In this document: positions 1 to 14,220 of the stretch, one piece after another
Layout of the letters: each line of letters begins with the position of its first letter
How positions within the stretch are numbered: the first letter of the stretch is position 1
Origin: Dermatophagoides farinae
Lineage: Eukaryota > Arthropoda > Arachnida > Sarcoptiformes > Pyroglyphidae
Direction: 5' to 3'
Assembly (NCBI RefSeq): GCF_024713945.1
Contig: NC_134682.1
Location: 1,736,001 to 1,800,000 of the forward strand
DNA length: 64,000 nucleotides
Notes under the pieces: generated by a model
What the model was told of the DNA's origin: nothing
What the model saw: the letters and a program-made list of their open reading frames with translations, nothing else
Databases searched by the model: none
Position numbers and translations under genes: made by a program

Positions 1-1024
1 TTTTTTTTTCTTGGTCGCTTGTTTGGTTGGTTGACTGGTTGTCTTGACGATGTTTGAATTTGATGATGATGATGATGAACGATGATTGGTTTAAGTAAAG
101 AAAAGATACACACAGGGTCAAAAAGTTCATTTGAAAAAATTTTCAATGCTATGATGTTAATGAAATTATTTTTTTTTCTTTCGTTCTTCATCAGTTTTGA
201 TTTGGAATGATGAAATCAAAGAACAAGATTGAAATTTTATAATTTTCTTTTTTTTTCGTTATGAAAAATTCACAAATGATGGAATCTTTGAATGTTTTTT
301 TGTTTTCAATGATGATTTAAACAAAAAATCTGAATCTTGATTCGATCCATGCCTGTTTGATTTGTGAATCAGAATGATGCGCCCGAGTTTAACGGTTTTG
401 TGAGTGTGTGTGTTGGGACCAAAGTTTTTTTTTCAAAAAAAAAAAAAAAAATCAAAACAACAACAAAAATAACAAATGCTTTTTTTCGTCAAGACAGATG
501 CAATTCTTGGATCATGGGGACCACGGACACACACGGAATGGAAAAATAAAAATTAACAAACAAAAACAATAAAGAAAAAAAAACAAGAAAATTTCGCTTT
601 CATAATATCAGACTTGAATAATGTTCATCATTTGATTATGCTCACAATTCATTCATTATTCTTTTAATTTCGAAATTTCGTTTGTCATTTTTTGGTGGTC
701 TATTTGTTGATGATGATGATGATTATATCGATGGGGGTTAATAATAACGATAATAAATAGTTTGAATCATCAAGAAAAAAAAATACACATGAAAACAAAT
801 GATGGGCAACACAAACATACACACAAAAACCAGTGTCAATGAATTGCACACCCGAGAAAAAAAAATGGAAAAAAAACCGCCACCACTACTATTTTATTCG
901 ACAACCACGCCGCCATATGGAATAAACCAAATCAAGCAGCAGTAACATAGAAAGAAAGAGAGAGAGAGAGACAAACAAACAAAAAAAGAGGGAGGGAGGG
1001 TGTGGATCCTAGAGAGGAAATACA

Positions 1025-1058
<34 letters not shown>

Positions 1059-4000
1059 GAAGATAGGTTGGTCGGTTATCATCATCATCATCAGTATTAT
1101 TATTTGATGGTTTGGTACAATATTTTGTCATGGGTGGTGGCAGTTCATAATCATCAACAATTCTTTTGGTTATTGGTGGTTGAATCCAATTTTTTTTTCA
1201 TTATTCACTTTTTTTAATACCGCTACCATAACGAATATACCAAAAAACTTTTTTTTTTACCTATCACCAGTATTTTTATTTTTTTTTTGTATCATCATCC
1301 TCCTCATATTGTGTGTGTGTGTGTGTGGATGAATCCAGCAGCTTGAATTTTATTTTTTTTTTTTGGTGTGGTTGAACTTTAAGCAATATATTTATTTATT
1401 ATATATGAGGGTAAATCTTTCCGCGCGATATTGCATTTATTTTATTCATCTGTTTGTTTCTGTTTGAATGAATGGAAAAATTTTTTTTTTCTTTTCGTCA
1501 ATGACTAACTCTCATTGAAATGTGAAATGGCAAATTCAAATTCAAAAAAAAAAAAAAATTCATATAATGCACATGCGTATTCGATACATGAATTCAAATT
1601 ATTTCAATGAATGAATGAAATTTTTTTTTCGTTTTGTTTTGTTTTGTTTTGTTTTCATAAAATTTCAAATTGAAATTATATACGCACTAAATAAACAACA
1701 ACAACAACAACAAAATCACCTTTTTTTCCAATATACATTGCCTCAACACCCCCCACCAACCTCCTATATATTTTTACATCATACGCGTTTTTTTTATCTA
1801 AAGATGACAATGATAGTGGTAATGCGTGCGTGCGTGCTTGCGTGTTTGTCCTTGGTCCTTAACCCTGAAAATATTTTTTTATGCTCGTGTCGTATGTGTT
1901 TGTGTGTGTGTGTTTGTTGAAAAACTCGGCCCATTATATTGAGACAAATAACAAAAAAAAAGAATTTTTTTTCTTTTTTTTCTGGTTCTATTTTTTCTTT
2001 TTCTTTTTGTTGTTGTTGTTGTTTTGGTTTTTCCTGCGTTCCATTATATAATCAAACTAAAAATAAGGTATTCATATATATTAGTCAGCTCGTTTTTTTT
2101 TAGTGATTCTCCAATTCATTTTTCTCTTTATATATGTGTGTTTGTCGATCTTTTGGTGTCGTCGAACCTCGTAGTGAACGTAATCATCAGCAACCGACAA
2201 GGCATCATCAACATCATTTGAATTGGATGCGGCTACTAGACCAAACTAATAACTTAGACCTGGCTAGTAAAGACAAACTATGTGTGTTTAGTTGAATTTT
2301 TTTTTTTTTTTTTTTGCTGTTGTTGCCAAAATCCATATACATTGACAGAACAACAACATCCATAGACAGACAGAATGGGAAAAAACAACAAAATACTAAT
2401 GCTGACGGCAGATGCAATGAGGATGAGGATGAAAAGTAGTAGGGGTTATAGCTTGGATCCTTCCATTCAATGCATTCATTATGAAAAATTTAATGATCAC
2501 CATCATCCAGTAGAGAATCCGCAGCGAGAAAAAAGTAAAAAAAAAAACGAAAACGAAGAAGAAAATTTTGAAAAGAAAATGAAACGATCGTCGAACTCCA
2601 TTCATAGAATAATGATGATGATGATGATGATGATATAATAGTAGCGTGGCAGCTTCTTCAACATTCGGTTGTCGTGTATATTTTATTATATATCGAGAGA
2701 TGGCCTTCATCACGGCCAACACCCTCGCGGTCGTCTCATTGTCGTTGTCGTCGTCGGTTGCTATTTATTTTGGTTTGATTATTCACGTAATGTGATGTGA
2801 TGGCAGCCATTGGTGTGATTGTACGACGAAATCCTTGAATTTTTTTTCTGATTTATTTTCTCGGCTTTTTCACAAAATGTTGTCTGTATCTTATACTGCA
2901 AGTATTGCTGCTGCTGCTGTCCTCTATCGGTTGAAATTACAGATGTTAATTATAATTTAATTTTTTTCCATTTATCATCAACAGATGGTGTGTATTGGTT
3001 CGTTTATTTTTTTGTAAATTAATTACTCCCACTTTACTCACCCTCCTCCTTCTTTTTAATACATTCAACGTTGTTTGAAGTAGTAGTAGTAGTAGTAGTA
3101 GTAATAGATAGCGGTAGTAATAATAGTAGCAGTATTTGATTCGATTTTTTTTTGTTTGCAAATGAATCCCAAAAACCCAAAAAAAAAAAAAATAATAAAA
3201 AATTTCTCTGGTCCTTGATAATTATATTCATTCCTTGGTATTATATTATTTTTTTTTATCACATCAATTACATCTTTTATGCAGCATGATAATGAGAATG
3301 TGTGATGATGATGATGGTGAAAAATTAAGGAGAATCCATCTCTCTGTTTGGTGGTTCGGTGTGTGCGTTCGGCATGCTCTATTTCAAAATGGTGCTTTCA
3401 ATGATTTGAATTTTTATGCTTGCATTCATTAAAAATCATTTGTTTGTTTTGTGCGTATGTGATGAGCATGCATACATGCTGGCTGTCTGTGTTCAATCTA
3501 AAAAAAATTCACTTTTTTTTTTTTTAATTTCTCCTTGGTCCCTTATGGTGTGCGTTTGACTATATTGTGTGTGTGTGTGTGTATACTTTTTTGGTTTTGT
3601 GGTGGTATTCATCATCATCATTTTTATTTCGTTTCATCCTCCTCATTTTATAACTATACTGCTAGTGGTATACTCGTGATGATGATTATGATGATAATGG
3701 TGGTGGTGGTGGTGGTGGTAAAATAGTTTGCGAGCATTTTTTTTTTTAATATTATTCTCATCATCTTTCTCTTTTTGAGAACAACAAAAAAACAATCACC
3801 ATCTTCATCATCATCGGTTTTTTTTTCTGTGTCACTTTCTGGTCTTCAAAAAAAACGGATGTCTAATTTTTTTCCTTTTTTTTCGGTTTTTTTTTATTTT
3901 CAGTTCATAATTCATACACATTCATTTATCATTAAAAAGATCTTTTTGGACCATCATCAACAACAACGGCAACAACATTTTTTAATCTGCTAAGTTAACT

Positions 4001-6095
4001 CATACTAACCATCATCCATCTTTTACTTTGTGTATTGTGCATCAAATTATCATTATTTCGTAACGAAAATATCCTTATTATTCAATCAATTGTCCGGTAT
4101 TTTTTTTTCTCATTCATTACCCCACCATTTGTGTGATCAAAAAAAAAGAACGTGTAAACACCGAATAATCGAAAAAAACAAAATTTCGGAGGCTGAGTGT
4201 TCGCAGTTCTATTATAATCATCATCATCATCAAAAATATATCACATGCGATCCTGTGTGCCAAAAAACAAAACCAATTTTGATGTTCATTTTTTTAAAAA
4301 TTTGATTTTGCATATTCCAACAATATATTTGTACCACAAATCAAATCATCAACCAATTATTCATATATATAACAGCAATCGAATGCTTAAAACATTCGAT
4401 TTAAAAAAAGTGAATTCATTCAATCAATCTATCAAACACCTCAAATATAAATAATAAACAAGAATTAATATTAATATTGCTAAACAAACTATAGTGCCTC
4501 AACAAAATTTATCCGAATCCATTCAATAAATAACAACAACAAAATGAAAATGAAATCCTAAAACTACCTGATCTTCATCTCCCTTTCATTCATTGATTCG
4601 ATTCCTGTCCTTGGAGCTCTTTCAAAAATTCATTTATTCGATCGATCTTTGATCGATTCTCGCTCTACTTTATAATTCATTGATTTTTTCACTTCTCTCT
4701 GAACAAACAAACCAAGAAGTATTTTGAAAAATTTGTAACAATTTTTTTTTCAATTGTGTTTGTTAATGGGAAAGCAAAAAAAAAAAATTATATCAATCAA
4801 TCATCAAACAAACAAACACACACATCTTTTATTTCCACGTTTTTTATCTATTCCACATCCATACACACACACACCCACCCACATCCCCACATATTCTCTT
4901 TCTCCAGTCTATTATAAAAATTAAGAACCAATAATAATAATTTCATCATCAATTCATTTGTGATACATATATAAAACGAATGTGAACAAAAAAAAAACGA
5001 AAAAAAACCCGATTATTTATATATTAGTATCTCATGAGTGTCGTCGAATGAAACAAAATCTTTTTTTTTATACACTACTGAAACAAAAAACAAAATCTAA
5101 TAGGAGATATAATAATTGAAAATTTTTTTTTATTTTTTTTTTTAATAATAATTGTATAATATCAAATTACACATTTTTCATTTTTTTTTCTTTGCTACAA
5201 CCGAATTTTCTTCTTTTTGAATTTAAATCTAGTTTTTCTTTTCTCTCATTGTGAAACGATTCTCTATCATCAACATCATCATTTTGTTTGTTTGTTTGTT
5301 TTTTTTTGTTTGTTTTTTTGTTTTGTTTTTCAAAATTTATTATTATTATTATCATTAAGATACAACAACAAAACAATTGCAATAATTGATTGTAAATTTG
5401 AATCTCAACAAAAAAAAAACAGAATCATCGGCAATCACATACACACACAAAGACAGAAAAGAAATTATTAATTTTTGAAACTGATCAACTACTACTCATT
5501 TGTTTTGTGTGATTTTCTCACAACAACAACAACAAAAAAAATCTTTAGAATCTCATCTTTAAAATTGTAAAAGAGAATCTTTTTTTTTTCTCTCTCTCTC
5601 TCTCTCTCAAGCTTTCAAAAGAACACACTTATTTTAACCTTGTTTCAATTCAATTCAAAAAAATTTTTTTTTTGTCTCGATTCGACAGTTCAAATTGCCT
5701 TCTGCTGTCTTGTCGTTTGTTTGTTTGTTTTTTTCGGTTTCCCTTTCATAAAAATTGTAAAAACTTTTCTTGTATCAATTTCTACATACACACACACACG
5801 TTCGAAAATTTATAAGCAACATCATCATCGTCGTCATCGAAAAAAAAATCATCTTGTTCATTATCATCATTGACATTTGTTTTTCTCGTTTCTTTTTTTT
5901 TCGTTTCGACTTTATTATTTTTTTTTTCTTTCACTCAATACACACACACACACACACACACAAAACAACAACAACAACATACACACACACACACACAACA
6001 TAGACATTCGAATTTTATTTTGTAACTGACTGTGAAAATTATTGCGATATATTATTAATAATATTATACTAATCATTTTTTTTCATCAAGAAAAC
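1..6095. other. Low-complexity upstream region with microsatellites; no gene recognised
   Basis: I see no convincing coding region here. Open frames are short and made of simple-repeat residues (poly-Phe, poly-His, poly-Gln, Thr-His). Tandem simple repeats include GAT near 61-79, GA near 957-971, CA near 1024-1057, GT near 1311-1327, TTTTG near 1631-1655, CAA near 1692-1713, ATG near 2611-2634, TAG near 3080-3103, GGT near 3699-3720, TC near 5590-5609, and CA near 5941-5962 and 5982-5998. The last several hundred bases probably include the promoter and 5' UTR of the cold-shock gene that starts at 6096. Confidence 0.7.
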
Positions 6096-9000
6096 ATGTC
6101 GAATTCTTCGGATGTAAGTTTTTTTTTAATATTTATATAGAATAATTAAGAATAATGTTTTCTTTTCTCTCATGAATATAGTCAAAGATTTTTTTGCCAA
6201 ACACCGATTCATTTTCATCATCATCATTTTATGATTCTAATAATCATAATCATTTCAATAATAATTCTACATCAAATCATTTTAATTTTTCATCATCAAC
6301 AACAACATCACCATCGACAATTGACCATTTTCATAATAGTACATCTATTGAATCATCATCAGCATCATGTGTCAAAGAAACAGGTATTATTGAAAAAATG
6401 GTACGTTATTCATTATCATTGTTGTATTATGATTATGATTATTAACATTTAATCATTTAATTAACGAATTCAGCTAGTATCATATGGCTTCATTCAATGT
6501 TGCGAAAGACAGGCTCGATTATTCTTCCATTTTAGGTATGATTATTAGTTTAAAAAAAATTGATATAATGACAATTTCTCCTTGATATTCTAGTCAATAT
6601 GAAGATAATATCGAACATCTCAAAATTGGTGATCCAGTTGAATATGAAACATCGTTTGATCGCCGTACTGGAAAACCGGTAGCGATCAAAATTCGTAAGA
6701 TAACATCGAATAATTTTATGGTAAAATTGTCAAAATCGGAACGATTAACTGGCGTGATTGCAGCTGAATTGTCTGATGATCGTGTAGGACGTATAGCATT
6801 TGATAATATGGGCGAATATTTCTTTCTGCCATTCACTCATGAAGATGTTCTTGACAATGTAAATTTTAAGGTCAACGATAAAGTGTCGTTTGTGTTGAAT
6901 ACTGATGATAGTGGAAGTTTTGGTGCAACTAGTATTCAATTGGAAGCATCATCGATGCCTAATAATCAAGGAATAATCAGCGCTATCAAAGATACGTTTG
7001 GTTTTATTGAACGTTCTGAGTGTGGACTGAAAATATTTTTCCATTCATCTGATTGTGATGATTTTAAATCGTTGATAATTGGTGATATCGTACAATTTGA
7101 TATCACTACTCGAAAGAACAAAGAATTGGCCACAAATGTTACTAAGCAAATAAATTTGGATGAAGAATTTTCTGAAAAAATTTATAGAGGACAAGTGACC
7201 AAATATAATAATCGATCAAATCTTACATCGGGAACTATTTATTGTCCAGAAATGAAAAAAGATTATTTTTTCTATGATAAAGATGTTCGAGGCAATTTCA
7301 CTATAAATTGTTTTGATTTGGTCACTTTCCAGATTGCTACCGATCGACGAACACATTATGAACGTGCTGTTAACGTAACTTTTCTTGTCGAAACATTCAC
7401 TACAAATGCCGAAAATCGTGAACGAGGATATGTTGCCAGTTTGAAGGTAAGATTGTGGAAAATTTTGTATCAAGTAATATAACTTTTATTTCTATTATAC
7501 AAATGAATATTTCAGGATACTTACGGGTTTATCAAATGTCCAAGTAAAGAAGGTTCCTTAATCTACTTTAAACACGCCGAATTATTAGATCCAAGCATTG
7601 TGCTTAAATTAAATGATGAAATTGAATTTACATTCATAACTGATGCTCAATTGAAAAAATGTCAAGCTATACGAATCTCCATACTTCCTAATGGCACATT
7701 ATTCAATAGTATACTTTCCAAACAACGTCAACCAAACAACAATCATAATCATAATTTTCAAAATAATAATCATTCACAACAGCAACAACAACAATCATCG
7801 GAAACAGTGAACGAAGTTTTCAATCTGATTGATCTTACTACACCATCGATTACAATGAACAATAATAATAATGCTGAAAACAATGATACTCAACAACCAC
7901 TACAACATAATGAAAATGGTATTATCAAACAGAATGGAATTACTGACGATAATAATGGTTGTTCATCAAATTGGACTAAAGAATTGTTGGAAATATTCCA
8001 AAAGACAGAAAATGATATACATTCACTAATGCCATTAACTAATGGTAATATTGACTATAATAATCATACATCATCATCCGAATCTGATGAAATCAGTGGT
8101 GTAAGAAAAGCTGGCATCATAATCGTTCTTAAAGAAAACTATGGTTTCATTGAATCGATTGATGGTGAAAAAGAATATTATTTCCATAGTCTTTCATATA
8201 ATGATGATGATTGTAAACTTGGACAATCAGTCGAATTTGATACATTATTTTCGAATGGAAAATGGAAAGCGATCAATGTTTCTTCAAAAGATGAGATAGA
8301 TTTATGTGAAGATATATCATGCGAAACATTCACTGGAACTGTTGTACGTACTCTTGAGATGTTTGATTCTGATCAAGATAATTATACTGGATTGATTGCT
8401 AAGAATGGTATCGAAGGCAAAAATGGCATGATAAATGGATGGGATAAAAAACCTGAATATGAATTCAGCATGATTTCATTGAAATTTCTGAAAGATTACA
8501 TTAATGTTGGTGATTTGGTACGATTCCAGGTGGCCACTAATCCAGTGACGAGAAAACAACGTGCTTATAATGTTGAAGTTATTCGTGATCGTCTCAAGGT
8601 AAGTAATGGTGGATGATTAATGAAAAAATTGATTAATCGTTAACAAAATGTTTTCGTTCAATAAAGGGCACTGTGCTTACATTGCAACGATTATATGGAT
8701 TTTTGAAACCAGATAATCCGGGTATTGTTGGCAACATTTATTTCAATGCGGCTGAAATTCGATCAAATGTCAAGATTAAATTTGGTGATAAAGTAGATTT
8801 TCTTTTGGTCAAGAATAAAAAGACTGAAAAATTTTATGCTATCGATATTAACCGTTTGGATGATAATCAATTTACATCGAATGGTGGATCAACAGCAACT
8901 GATCGACAATTTATTCGAAATTTTATCATCAATAAAGAAACGAATGGACCAAAAGTGATTGCCATTCGTCAACCGAAAGCACCGGATGGTACTAAAGGTT

Positions 9001-9170
9001 TTACCAAACATGATAACATTTACTGGTCAGCATTAGAAACTTTAAAATTTTCAAATGAAAAGTTGAACGAAAATTATTTCAATGTACCTGTGAAGCTATT
9101 TGCACGTTCATTTTTTTCGTGTTTTTTTTTCATTCATTATCATTATCGCCGATGCAATATATATATTTGA
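6096..9170 (+). CDS. CSDE1: Cold shock domain protein, UNR/CSDE1 homolog
   Basis: This is a cytoplasmic RNA-binding protein of the Upstream-of-N-ras family, which binds single-stranded RNA and controls translation and mRNA decay. Six exons fit: 6096-6113, 6182-6400, 6474-6535, 6594-7446, 7516-8598 and 8667-9170, giving about 912 residues. Cold-shock RNP-like blocks are visible near residues 84 (GFIQCCERQARLFFHF), 236 (GFIERSECG followed by FFHS), 388 (YGFIKCP), 594 (YGFIESIDGEKEYYFH) and 756 (YGFLKPD). Weaker, degenerate repeats lie between them, which is the alternating pattern of this family. The segment GDPVEYETSFDRRTGKP matches the family's first domain. Unusual for the family are a Ser/Asn-rich N-terminal extension (about residues 7-75), an Asn/Gln-rich insert (about 455-560), and a tail of roughly 60 residues after the conserved IRQPKAPDGTKGF. 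The start is the first ATG, six codons before the first intron; its initiation context was not tested. Confidence 0.93.
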
Positions 9171-11004
9171 ACCCGTCCTTCACACCAATTATATCTGCTG
9201 ATTGCAACGTTGAAACGAATCCAAAAAAAAAAAATAACTGAAAAACAATTATCTCTTTCAAACAAATGTGCCTTCAAATTCTTTTTTTTATTATTCTTCT
9301 TCAACGAATTTGGAAACGAATCTCAATATTATTATTAACCACCCGATGATTCTTGCTGAAAACAAATTACCACATTTTTCCCTTTCGAAGATGATAATAA
9401 TGGATGGCGAAACGTTTTTTTTTGTTGTTGTTGAAATTAAATTAAATATATCCAATCAAACGAAAAACAACTGATGATAGAAGCAAACAAGTATATAAAA
9501 TAATTAATGATTGAAAAAAAAGATTCTACAACACCAGGTGTGTATTTGTGTTTATAATATGTCTGAATATTTTTTTTTATTCACTTTTATTCATTTTGAT
9601 TTCATTATCACTTATCATCACCATCATCATCATCATCATCATCATTAATGATTTGATTTATAAATTTTGTTTTATCCATTATATACAGTTTCTGTCTTTA
9701 GAGAAAACAACATATAACATACAGACTATACAGAATTTCTTATTTAGTAACAATGATGATGATGATAATGATAATTATACAATAATAATAATAATAATAA
9801 TTTACCCGGCTAGTCGGTTTTCTAGTGTTTCTCACCTTTTTGCATTTCGTTTCATTTCATTTTTTTTTTGTTCTTTACAAATCTCTATACATATATAAGT
9901 AAAACAACAACAACAACAATTTTTTTTTGTCACAATATAAACATGATGATGATGGTGATGAAAGTATAGTGAGAGTTTTACATTCATTACAGACTCATTT
10001 TCTTAATAATAATTTTTTTTTTTTGGAAATCTTTCAAAATATTCACTCAATCAATCAATTTTTCATTCTAATTGAAAAACAATTAGAACGAAAAACAATT
10101 AATTAATTAATTAATTAATCATTATGGAAAAACAATCATATTTAGTATTCAGATGTATGAATCTAACAAAAAAAAAAACATAACGAAAAAAAAATTTTCC
10201 AATGACCAATATATTGGTTATTTTTTCATCATCATTATAAATATGTGTATAGTATAGTAGAGTATAGTAGTCTTATTATTTCTTTATCGGCCATTTTCAC
10301 TTTTTCATTTAATATCGTCGAGCAATTATATTTGATCAATTGTAAATTGATAACACACATACACACACATATATGAACACAAAACACTGTATACTGTAAA
10401 ACTTTTTGTTCTCATTTTTTTTTTCTTCTTTTTTTTCGATGTAATTTGATGTGATCACAATTTGTTTCTTCATTCAAAACATTGTTCTTCGTAACAAAAC
10501 ATATTCATTGCTTCACATTTTTTTTTTTGATAATGATTAAGCGATTGAAATTTTAAAATTACGCAAACAACAATTCCATATTGTAAACCAATCACAATAT
10601 ATATATAAAAAAATACAACAATTATAAAAAATTTATATTATCAAAATGAAAAATCTCTTTCATCATTCTTTTCATTGAAAACAAAGCAAAAAACAAAACA
10701 AAAAAAACAAACGAAAAAAAATTAATTGTTAAAAATTTAACGATAAAAAAAATTGTAAAACCTGATCTATAATCGATTTGGAACAAAAAAAAACGAAAAT
10801 TTTTGAAATTATTTCCATAAAAAAAAGAAAATAAACCAAAAAAAAAAAAAAAATTTCAATCGAATCAATTTGAATTTCTATTTTCACTTTTTTTGCTGTG
10901 TGTGTGTGTGTGTCGGTTACAATAGGATTTTCGGTGGGATTTGTTTTTATTTTAAATTTTGGTTTTTGGATTTTTTTCTCCATCTTTACAAATTTATCAC
11001 AATT
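9171..11004. other. Spacer between CSDE1 and VPS35L: 3' UTR and promoter, simple repeats
   Basis: No gene is seen. The stretch is AT-rich with ATC repeats near 9617-9645, AAT near 9780-9800, an AATT run near 10098-10120 and many T or A runs. The 5' part is probably the CSDE1 3' UTR and the last few hundred bases the VPS35L promoter. Short open frames here encode only Ile/Phe-rich low-complexity peptides. Confidence 0.6.
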
Positions 11005-14000
11005 ATGAATTCGTAAGTATTCTGTGAGAATTAGACCGAAAAATTGATTATGTTTTAAATTTTGAAATTAGCTATTTAATATCAAAGAACAAGATTACTG
11101 TGGCAAAGCCATGTAAATTTTCATTAGTTCGTGATCATCCATTGTCTGTGATGTTGTTAGATTCAGAAATAGATTCATCATTGATCAATGGCCAAAATGG
11201 TGATAAAAAACCATTGGGAAAAACAAATTCCATTGAAACAAAATTGGTGACAACCACCTGGAATGGTTTGGATCCATTATCGGCAGCCATTTCTTCCTCT
11301 GCTGAAGATGAAAACTCAATCGTTAATGAAGATGAAAGTGTTTTAAAATTTGGCAAAGAAAAAAATGTCTATATTGGAAGTGATTTTAATCATTGGCAAT
11401 CGTTTCGAACGAAAATTCTCAATAAATTCAATACAGCTGATAAATTAACAATCAGGTCTTCATTTCAATTTGATAAGGGAACGCTGTCAACGCCAAATGT
11501 TTCACAAAAAGTTCGTACTCGTTTAGAACAATTAGATGAAATGGAAGAAGGTTCTATTAATGAAATGCATGATCTTAGCCAACAAGAATATATCAAACGT
11601 ATTGAAGAAATGAATGTTGCCATTAAGAATGCCTGGGAAAGTGACCAACGTGTAAAAGCATTGAAGATTGTCATCCAATGTACGAAACAATTATCATCGA
11701 TAAATGTCATGCATTTTTATCCAAGTAAATTTGTTCTAATCACTGACATATTGGATAATTTCGGTGAACTTGTATATGATAGAATTGAAAAGAAAATTCA
11801 TAACCAAATCGAAGATGCTAAAGAAACCTGTCTGAATTGGTTTTACAAGATTTCTAGCATTCGAGAATTGTTGCCTCGTTTCTATATTGAATGTTCAGTG
11901 TTACAAATCTATAGTTTTTTGATTACACGAGAAAATCAACGAGAAGAATATGAACGAATTCTATTACGTTTGACTCGAATGACACGTGGTATTGGTGATC
12001 CATTGGTGTCAATCTATTGTCGAGTATATCTATGTCGTATTGTCATTAAATTATTTCCAGAATCAAAGAAAATTTTCCTACAAAACATCTACGACATTAT
12101 TGATAATGTTGATCAGGTATCGTTTTTTTTTGTAATTATCGATTTCCTTGTCTAAATATTTACATTTTCAGTTGACATGTCATTATGTACGTGATAGTTT
12201 GATGGCCCAAAATATTGAATATCCACTTTATTATAGCTTATTTCATCCGGCCATGGATTGGATTTTCAATTGTCTATTCTATAAAGGTTCTAATTATGAT
12301 AATATTCTAAAATATTTTCGTAACAAAATCGAATTCTTCAAGAATACTAGTTGTTCAGCATTTGTCCTCAGTTCGATGATTATGAGCTTTCCACCAAGTT
12401 TCATCGCTCAAAACCTTGCCAATCTGGTCACTTTGATTAAAAACATCTACCACAATAATCAAATCGAAGATCAAGCGATCAAAAGGCTGTGATTATCCAA
12501 AATATTTGCTTGTCAAAAACATTGGTGAATCATTGGTTCATGAAGATGATTTTATTGAAAAATATTCTGTCGATAAAAATTTACTATTCGTTGATCTTTG
12601 GACGTTGTGCCGCAATGTTGAACAACCTAGAAAGGAATTCTTGAGTTGTTTAGAAACTTGGTCAGAAATTATTGCCAAATATAGTTCCGTAGAACACATT
12701 AATAAATTATTAGGCGAAATCATACAGAATATAACGGCCAATAATCGTGAACCATATGATAACGTACAACAATTGTTACAGATATTACAGAAAATCATCA
12801 TGAACGGCAGCAAACGAATTGGTTATGAGCAATTTTTCTCGATGAATAATCTGTTACCATTTTTGGATTTATTCAAAAAAGAAGCAATTAAAATTGATGC
12901 CTATAAATTGATTGTTTCATCTTATAACAAAAATTGTTCAGTCATCGATGATTCTCGTATGAATGATGCACCAGATCCGGTTATTCTGAATGCAATGACA
13001 TATCTTTGTAAATTAATTCACGATTCAATCGATTCATTGACATTGGAAGATGAAAAACGTCAGATTTCAACATTAATCATTGGATTTATTCGCCGTGTTT
13101 CATATAAACAACAACAGGATCTTGAAGCTCGTTTAAATTTTTATATTGAATCTCGAGCTAATTTTTCGAATCTTGACCCGGTTCTTAGTTTTATCGTTCA
13201 TCAGGTCAATACTTTAGCTATGGATGCGTATCGTTTTGTAAACGGAAGACATACGAAGAAAACAATTTCATTTGTAAATGCCTGTATGGCTTTTTCTTAT
13301 ATAACCATTCCATCAATGTATGATATCTTTCTTCGTTTACAGCTTTATCTTTCCAGTTCACATGTAGCATTAGTGAATGGATGTCTACCACAAACTGATG
13401 CATTCATTAAATTTACCATTACATTGATTCGACAACTTCCACCTTATTCGGAAAGTTTTGATGGCAAACTATATTCAAATGATGAATTTTTACATTCATA
13501 TTCATCACAACTTTTATCAACATTGATTGTTGTTCCAGATAATCCTGAACTTGGTATACTATATCTTTTTAAAGGTTTATATAATGTACTCAAAGAATTT
13601 CGATTCGAATCAAATTCCAATTATAAACTATTAATATGGATGAATATGGCTAAATATTTAGCCACCTGTATACAGGACAATTATCCATATCATGTTGATC
13701 GACTAGATTCGAATGATAGTCTCTATGCACAGGATGAAGAATTTATTAAAGAAGTGGAAACATATTTTGATATCATCTTTCAAGAATCATTGGATATGTT
13801 TAAAAAATTTCAACATGATTTTGTAAGTTTTTTTTACGATTTATTTGAGAAAGAAAGAAAAAAATTTATTCATTCTTTTTTTTACATGTATTAGAGTGTC
13901 AAACAGCAATGTAATATTGCATTGGATTTTATCAATTTGATCATTAATTTTGGTAACATTCAAAAAATGAGTCATGTCATCAATCAGCTTTGGAAGTGGA

Positions 14001-14183
14001 CATGTAAAACATTGGCCAAACATAATTTCCATTGTTTCGATCACAAAATGGTAATTATTACAGATTGTGGAAAGAATTTTTGGATTTTTTTTGTTTGTTT
14101 TCATTTATTGTTGTTTTTTTTCGTAGAAATCAATCTACAATTATCTTGGAAAGACAGTCGATATTCAATTGAAAATGAATTAA
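11005..14183 (+). CDS. VPS35L: VPS35 endosomal protein-sorting factor-like (retriever subunit)
   Basis: This is the scaffold subunit of the retriever complex, which recycles membrane cargo from endosomes with VPS26C and VPS29. Five exons fit: 11005-11012, 11072-12116, 12172-13822, 13895-14050 and 14127-14183, for about 971 residues against about 963 in human. Strong family matches include RTRLEQLDEMEEGSINEM, KALKIVIQCTKQLS, FYPSKFVLITDILD, DPVILNAMTYLCKLIHDS, SLTLEDEKRQ and the final KSIYNYLGK-type exon. The start ATG lies in an eight-base first exon whose splice to 11072 restores the frame upstream of Val-Ala-Lys-Pro-Cys. An apparent one-base frame change occurs at about 12481-12486 in an AAAA run: the first frame stops at 12490 while the homology continues one frame over (CDYPKYLLVKN). 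This may be a base-call error or a real indel. The 3' end faces STRAP at 37 bp. Confidence 0.93.
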
Positions 14184-14220
14184 TCTTTTTTCGGTTTTAT
14201 TTCTGTCCTCTCATCAATTT

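Noticed and set aside
1002-1217. Thr-His repeat peptide frame
   Set aside because: It is a translation of a CA microsatellite and neighbouring CAT repeats.
9548-9898. 116-codon Ile-rich frame after CSDE1
   Set aside because: Built from ATC and AAT microsatellites in the probable 3' UTR or spacer.
12538-12813. Minus-strand frame within VPS35L
   Set aside because: Shadow of a strongly conserved plus-strand coding exon.
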